64,000 bases of DNA, taken from assembly GCA_900320285.1 (NCBI GenBank), contig ONRQ01000017.1, positions 1 to 64,000 on the forward strand, given 5' to 3'. Both the position numbers and the translations under genes were made by a program. This stretch comes from an uncultured Eubacteriales bacterium. Its GTDB lineage: Bacteria; Bacillota; Clostridia; Peptostreptococcales; Anaerovoracaceae. The notes beneath the pieces are model-generated. The model saw nothing but the letters and a program-made list of their open reading frames with translations, made no database searches and was not told where the DNA came from. Shown here piece after piece: positions 61,002 through 64,000 of the stretch. The stretch's first letter is position 1. Each line of letters starts with the position of its first letter.

Positions 61002-61049
61002 AACAAAAATCATACCCTGCATTCCTGCCAAAAGCAAATCTCTTTTAAC

Positions 61050-61124
61050 TTGAAGATTCAGTCCGATTATGGCGTAGTAGGAGATGCAGCAAAATTCATG
61101 AATGCTCTTAATGAACTGCTTTAA
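61050..61124 (+). pseudogene. Apparent 3' relic resembling the end of an electron-transfer flavoprotein alpha gene
   Basis: The last 19 codons read DYGVVGDAAKFMNALNELL-stop, preceded by a few more in-frame codons. The pattern DYGxVGD followed by a short helix is how EtfA-type proteins end. Nothing upstream in frame belongs to it, and the region runs into the divergent membrane-protein gene. A terminator of its own follows at 61148. It is too short for certainty. Confidence 0.4.
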
Positions 61125-61147
61125 ACACAATATGGAGGAAAACCATT

Positions 61148-61176
61148 GGCCGGAGTAAAAGTTCTCCGGCCTTTTA
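61148..61176 (+). terminator. Intrinsic terminator without an intact gene in front
   Basis: GGCCGGAG at 61148-61155 pairs perfectly with CTCCGGCC at 61164-61171, followed by TTTTA. No complete plus-strand gene precedes it, in line with loss of the gene it once served. Confidence 0.75.
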
Positions 61177-61228
61177 CTATTCAAGAACGTGATCGCATAA
61201 ATATACGAATTATACATCCGGACTTTAA

Positions 61229-61292
61229 AAATTGTATCCTTCACCTTAACGACAACATAGACAAAATTGTATCCGTTACCTTGACGACATCA
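61229..61292 (+). repeat. Tandem pair A of a 29-nt repeat, left of the RhuM-Fic gene
   Basis: Two copies, 61229-61257 and 61264-61292, match at 25 of 29 bases and are 35 bases apart start to start. The core reads AATTGTATCC, ACCTT and ACGACA in order. A second pair lies at 62824-62887 on the other side of the gene. The rest of the 472-base gap from 61002 holds an apparent relic, terminators and a promoter, listed separately. Confidence 0.75.
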
Positions 61293-61347
61293 CACATCGA
61301 ATGTGTCTCTCTCATGAGACGCTCCTGAAATCTTCACAGTAATGTGG

Positions 61348-61375
61348 TTGAAAAAAGTGATTTCTTTGATATAAT
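61348..61375 (+). promoter_or_regulatory. Promoter of the RhuM-Fic gene
   Basis: TTGAAA at 61348-61353 and TATAAT at 61370-61375 have a 16-base spacer. Transcription should start near 61382, only about 16 bases before the first of two terminators. Confidence 0.65.
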
Positions 61376-61397
61376 TGAGCCATCGATATACGTAAAT

Positions 61398-61448
61398 CGG
61401 AGACAAGGCTCTCCGTTTTTTTTATGCCTCGGGAAACCGGGGCTTTTT
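61398..61448 (+). terminator. Two terminators in a row between the promoter and the RhuM-Fic gene
   Basis: CGGAGA at 61398-61403 pairs with TCTCCG at 61410-61415, followed by eight T residues. GCC and CGG at 61426-61432 pair with CCG and GGC around GAAA, followed by five T residues to 61448. Both point toward the RhuM-Fic gene and would strongly reduce its transcription unless read through. Confidence 0.75.
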
Positions 61449-61473
61449 CATTTATTGCGAAAAGGAGGCAAAC

Positions 61474-62394
61474 GTGAACAAGAATGAAATCGTATTATTT
61501 GAAACCGCTGACAACGAGGTATCACTGCAGGTGCAGATGCAGGATGAGACAGTGTGGCTGACACAATCTCAGATGGTAGAGCTTTTCGGAAGAGATGTTT
61601 CAGTTATTTCCAGGCACATTAATAATGTGTTCAAAGAAGGTGAGGTTGATAAGAAAAGCAATTTGCATTTTTTGCAAATTGCAAATTCGGATAGACCGGT
61701 TGCTATTTACAGTCTGGACGTAATCATCTCTGTCGGCTATCGTGTCAAGTCTCAGCGTGGAGTTGAGTTCCGCAGGTGGGCCAACTCGGTGCTCAAAGAC
61801 TATATTCTCCGTGGCTATGCTGTCAATGACAGGAGAATCAGTCAGCTCGGTCAGATCGTACAGATCATGAAGAGAGCAGAGAATCAGCTGGATGCTCAGC
61901 AGGTGCTTTCTGTTGTAGAGAGTTATTCAGCTGCATTGGATATGCTGGATGATTATGATCACCAGACGATGTCCAAGCCTAAAGGAAATAAGGCAACATA
62001 TGAGCTTTCTTATGAAGAGTGTCGGGAGGTCATAGACAAAATGAAATTCGCTTCAGACAGCGATCTCTTCGGAAATGAAAAAGATGATTCTTTCAAGGGG
62101 TCAATAGGCGCAATATATCAGAGTTTTGGCGGAAAAGACTTGTACCCTTCACTGGAAGAGAAGGCTGCCAATCTCTTGTATTTTGTCACTAAAAATCACA
62201 GCTTTTAAGACGGCAACAAGAGAATTGCGGCTACGATGTTTCTGTACTTTTTGGATAAGAATAAAGCGTTGTTTGTTGAAGGATCTAAGCGAATAGCAGA
62301 TTTCACGCTTGTCGCTCTGACGATCATGATTGCAGAGTCCAAGCCTGAAGAAAAAGAGATGATGGTAAGTGTAATTATGAACTGTATGGTATAA
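61474..62394 (+). pseudogene. RhuM-Fic family protein with an in-frame stop inside the Fic motif
   Basis: GTG 61474 has AAAGGAGG upstream. The first 244 codons give a RhuM-type domain (VWLTQSQMVELFGRDVSVISRHINNVF, then YRVKSQRGVEFRRWANSVLKDYILRGYAVN) and the beginning of a Fic/Doc domain ending TKNHSF. Then comes TAA at 62206-62208, and the same frame continues with DGNKRIAATMFLYFLDKN up to a normal stop at 62392-62394. The Fic core motif is thus H-S-F-stop-D-G-N-K-R. One base change from TCA (Ser) explains it. As it stands only the RhuM part would be made. RhuM-Fic proteins are common in gut bacteria; their role is unproven, with toxin-like AMPylation suspected. Confidence 0.85.
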
Positions 62395-62405
62395 GGAGGA
62401 CCAGA

Positions 62406-62765
62406 ATGGAACCAGTAAATTTAAGTATACTAGTAGTGAATTGCAAGCAATATATACCGTCCTACAATTGGTACTTTTGTAAGAGCGGAAGATATTTCTG
62501 CGGAACAGCAAATTCACCGGATGATGTATGTTTCAATGAAGCACGCTTAAAAGAATATAATGATTCTGACGACTATGTATTGATGCCGGAATGCCCGGGA
62601 ATGACTGACGGAGAAGCAGCTGTAGTTTTAAAATGGTGGTGCAGGCGAAACGATATCCCGTATAATGATGATATGGATAACATAGAAGCAGCATATCGAT
62701 GGTATTATAAATGTGAAGATGAGGGCGATAATTACTCACCGATATATCATCTGACTCTGCACTGA
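62406..62765 (+). CDS. Small acidic protein of unknown function
   Basis: This 119-residue soluble protein has no signal or membrane segment. It is rich in Tyr, Trp, Asp and Cys, with YNWYFCKSGRYFCG near the start, MPECPGMTDGEAAVV in the middle and a C-terminal AAYRWYYKCEDEGDNYSPIY. No known family was recognised. The ATG follows AAGGAGGACCAGA ideally and lies 11 bases after the end of the RhuM-Fic frame, so it belongs to that transcript. A partner or antitoxin role is possible but rests only on position. Confidence 0.65.
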   Translation: MEPVNLSILVVNCKQYIPSYNWYFCKSGRYFCGTANSPDDVCFNEARLKEYNDSDDYVLMPECPGMTDGEAAVVLKWWCRRNDIPYNDDMDNIEAAYRWYYKCEDEGDNYSPIYHLTLH

Positions 62766-62823
62766 CGCATTATGGTCTATGATGTTTGAATAATTATTCA
62801 TTGCTATACAGGTGGGCTTTCGA

Positions 62824-62887
62824 GAATTGTATTCTTCACCTTGACGTCACCATAGGTAAAATTGTATTCGTTACCTTGACGCCATCA
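62824..62887 (+). repeat. Tandem pair B of the 29-nt repeat, right of the RhuM-Fic gene
   Basis: Copies at 62824-62852 and 62859-62887 have the same 35-base period as pair A, with TTGTATTC and ACCTTGACG conserved. The 398-base gap from 62766 to 63163 contains this pair and otherwise only AT-rich sequence without a recognisable gene. Confidence 0.75.
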
Positions 62888-63163
62888 CATTGTGAGGTGA
62901 CAACTCTTCTGAAGAGGCTGTAAGCATTGGAATTAAAGGCTTTCAGAGTTATTCTGAAAATCAAATGTAGAGCAAGGAAATACAATAAAAAACATAATGA
63001 CTATACTTGTGAAGTTGAACTGTTGTTCCAGCTATAAATCGCTGAAATCTCCATGAAGCTTCAAAAAGAGTATACTTATGGTAAGGACAGAGGTGATATT
63101 TAAGCCAAAAAATGAAAAACTGATTATCGAGATGACTCTATATTGAAAAATGGAGGGTGAGAC

Positions 63164-64000
63164 ATGTGTACAGCAGCTACTTATAAGACAAAAGACTTTT
63201 ATTTTGGCAGAACTTTTGACTACGAGTTTTCGTATGGAGAAGAGGTCGTAATTACACCTAGGAAATATCCCTTCGAATTCAGAACGAAAGGAAAAATGGA
63301 AAGCCATCTGGCGATGATAGGAACAGCTTATGTTATGCAGGACTATCCGCTTTACTATGAAGCAGTAAACGAAAAAGGACTTGGGATGGCAGGCCTTAAT
63401 TTCGAGGGAAACGCCCACTACTTTGAGACTGTTTCGGATAAAGACAACATCGCCCCTTTCGAGTTCATCCCTTGGATACTCGGTCAATGCGAAAACGTTG
63501 GCGATGCCCGTTCGCTTTTAGAGAGGATCAATTTAGCAGACATTTCGTTCAGCGAGCAGCTTCCACTCTCTCCTCTGCACTGGATGATAGCGGATAAAGA
63601 TGCTGTGATCACAGTTGAATCCGTTAATGAAGGACTCAAAGTGTATGATAACCCTGTTGGAGTAATGACTAACAATCCGCCTTTTGATAAGCAACTTTTC
63701 AGCCTAAACAATTACAGGCATTTGAGAACCGGCACCCCTGATAATACTTTCTGTCCAGGCCTTGAGCTTGATGTATACAGCAGGGGAATGGGCGGAATGG
63801 GCCTTCCGGGAGACCTGTCGTCACAGTCCAGGTTTGCCAGAGTTGCGTTCACAAAAGTGAATTCTCTGTCAGCAGAAGATGAGATGTCCAGTGTTAGTCA
63901 GTTTTTCCATATTCTAGGATCCGTTGCTCAACAGCGTGGACTTTGCGATTTGGGAGATAAAAAATATGAAATAACCATATACACGTCCTGCTATAACACA
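63164..64000 (+). CDS. Choloylglycine hydrolase / bile salt hydrolase family (5' part, runs off the window)
   Basis: The ATG at 63164 has GGAGG upstream. The 279 visible codons begin MCTAATYKTKDFYFGRTFDYE, the Ntn-hydrolase pattern in which Met is removed and Cys2 becomes the catalytic N-terminal nucleophile. Arg16 and Asp19 follow at the expected places, then GMAGLNFEGNAHYF with an active-site Asn near 79-84, GVMTNNPPFDKQL near 165-178 with a second Asn, and SRFARVAF with Arg near 224. This fits bile salt hydrolase, which deconjugates bile acids; penicillin V acylase is a relative with other substrates. The stop lies beyond the window. It points to a gut habitat. Confidence 0.9.
   Translation, partial: MCTAATYKTKDFYFGRTFDYEFSYGEEVVITPRKYPFEFRTKGKMESHLAMIGTAYVMQDYPLYYEAVNEKGLGMAGLNFEGNAHYFETVSDKDNIAPFEFIPWILGQCENVGDARSLLERINLADISFSEQLPLSPLHWMIADKDAVITVESVNEGLKVYDNPVGVMTNNPPFDKQLFSLNNYRHLRTGTPDNTFCPGLELDVYSRGMGGMGLPGDLSSQSRFARVAFTKVNSLSAEDEMSSVSQFFHILGSVAQQRGLCDLGDKKYEITIYTSCYNT

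Noticed and set aside
61146..61328. 60-codon open frame upstream of the RhuM-Fic gene
   Set aside because: It starts inside a terminator stem and reads through the 29-nt repeats; no matching frame exists at the second repeat pair.
61229..62887. CRISPR array made of the 29-nt repeats
   Set aside because: Spacers are 6 bases and nearly the same, copies are degenerate, and only two tandem units occur per site with no cas genes.

Overview
The window looks like the chromosome of an anaerobic, Gram-positive, probably gut-living member of Clostridia (Bacillota). The evidence is four lipoprotein transporters or lipoproteins with a short lipobox, strong AAAGGAGG ribosome sites, the murB-PHP-rapZ-whiA block, an [FeFe]-hydrogenase maturase (HydF), a 2-hydroxyacyl-CoA dehydratase with its activase, and a bile salt hydrolase-type gene at the right edge. 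The genus cannot be fixed from the sequence alone. No rRNA, tRNA or CRISPR array was seen.

Layout. 1-5842: end of a purine phosphoribosyltransferase, then a complete branched-chain amino acid ABC operon (livJHMGF). It is preceded by a consensus promoter and a 28-codon Leu/Ile/Val-rich leader peptide with alternative hairpins. 5893-9426: a lipoprotein and an XpaC-TelA (tellurite/toxic-anion type) pair. 9496-9722: a small inverted-repeat element. 9750-16174: a surface nuclease, then galK, galT, an esterase and a GH13 glucosidase. 16175-28602: a raffinose/sucrose locus with a long structured leader, sugar ABC transporter, YesL-like protein, MsmK-type ATPase, GH36 alpha-galactosidase, GH32 sucrase, fructokinase and amylosucrase. 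A TIGR02206-type membrane protein lies convergent to it and two GntR-type regulators follow.

31069-38274: a structured RNA candidate, hydF, an acyl-CoA ligase, a lipoprotein, a broken 2-hydroxyacyl-CoA dehydratase gene with an intact DUF3343 partner and activase, and a VanY peptidase. 38289-42940: an F420-ligase-like protein, a GC-rich palindromic element, an ATP-grasp protein, two CHAP-domain proteins and a membrane protein of unknown role. 43034-49618: AI-2E exporter, murB, a PHP phosphatase, rapZ, whiA and rlmD-type methyltransferase.

49691-61001 is a second sugar locus that partly mirrors the first. It holds a truncated amylosucrase copy, YesL, GH13 amylase, TetR and AraC regulators, sugar ABC transporter, malQ, a second MsmK-type ATPase and a second TIGR02206 protein. 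61050-63163 is a patchwork: an apparent etfA-like 3' relic, tandem terminators, a RhuM-Fic gene with an in-frame stop inside the Fic motif, an unknown small gene, and paired 29-nt repeats on both sides. 63164 to the edge is a choloylglycine hydrolase.

How it works together (inference): raffinose-family sugars and sucrose enter through the 16.7 kb transporter. GH36 releases galactose, which goes to galK/galT. GH32 or amylosucrase splits sucrose, and the fructose is phosphorylated. Amylosucrase could store the glucose as alpha-glucan, which the second locus (amylase, MalQ) could trim. GTTAAC-centred palindromes recur upstream of these sugar transcripts and may be a shared operator. The most interesting points are the livJ leader peptide, the RhuM-Fic module with its repeats and terminators, the duplicated sugar loci, the doubly broken dehydratase, a likely leaderless CHAP gene, and a likely ATT start codon. 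I do not see a clearly new multi-gene defence or biosynthetic system.
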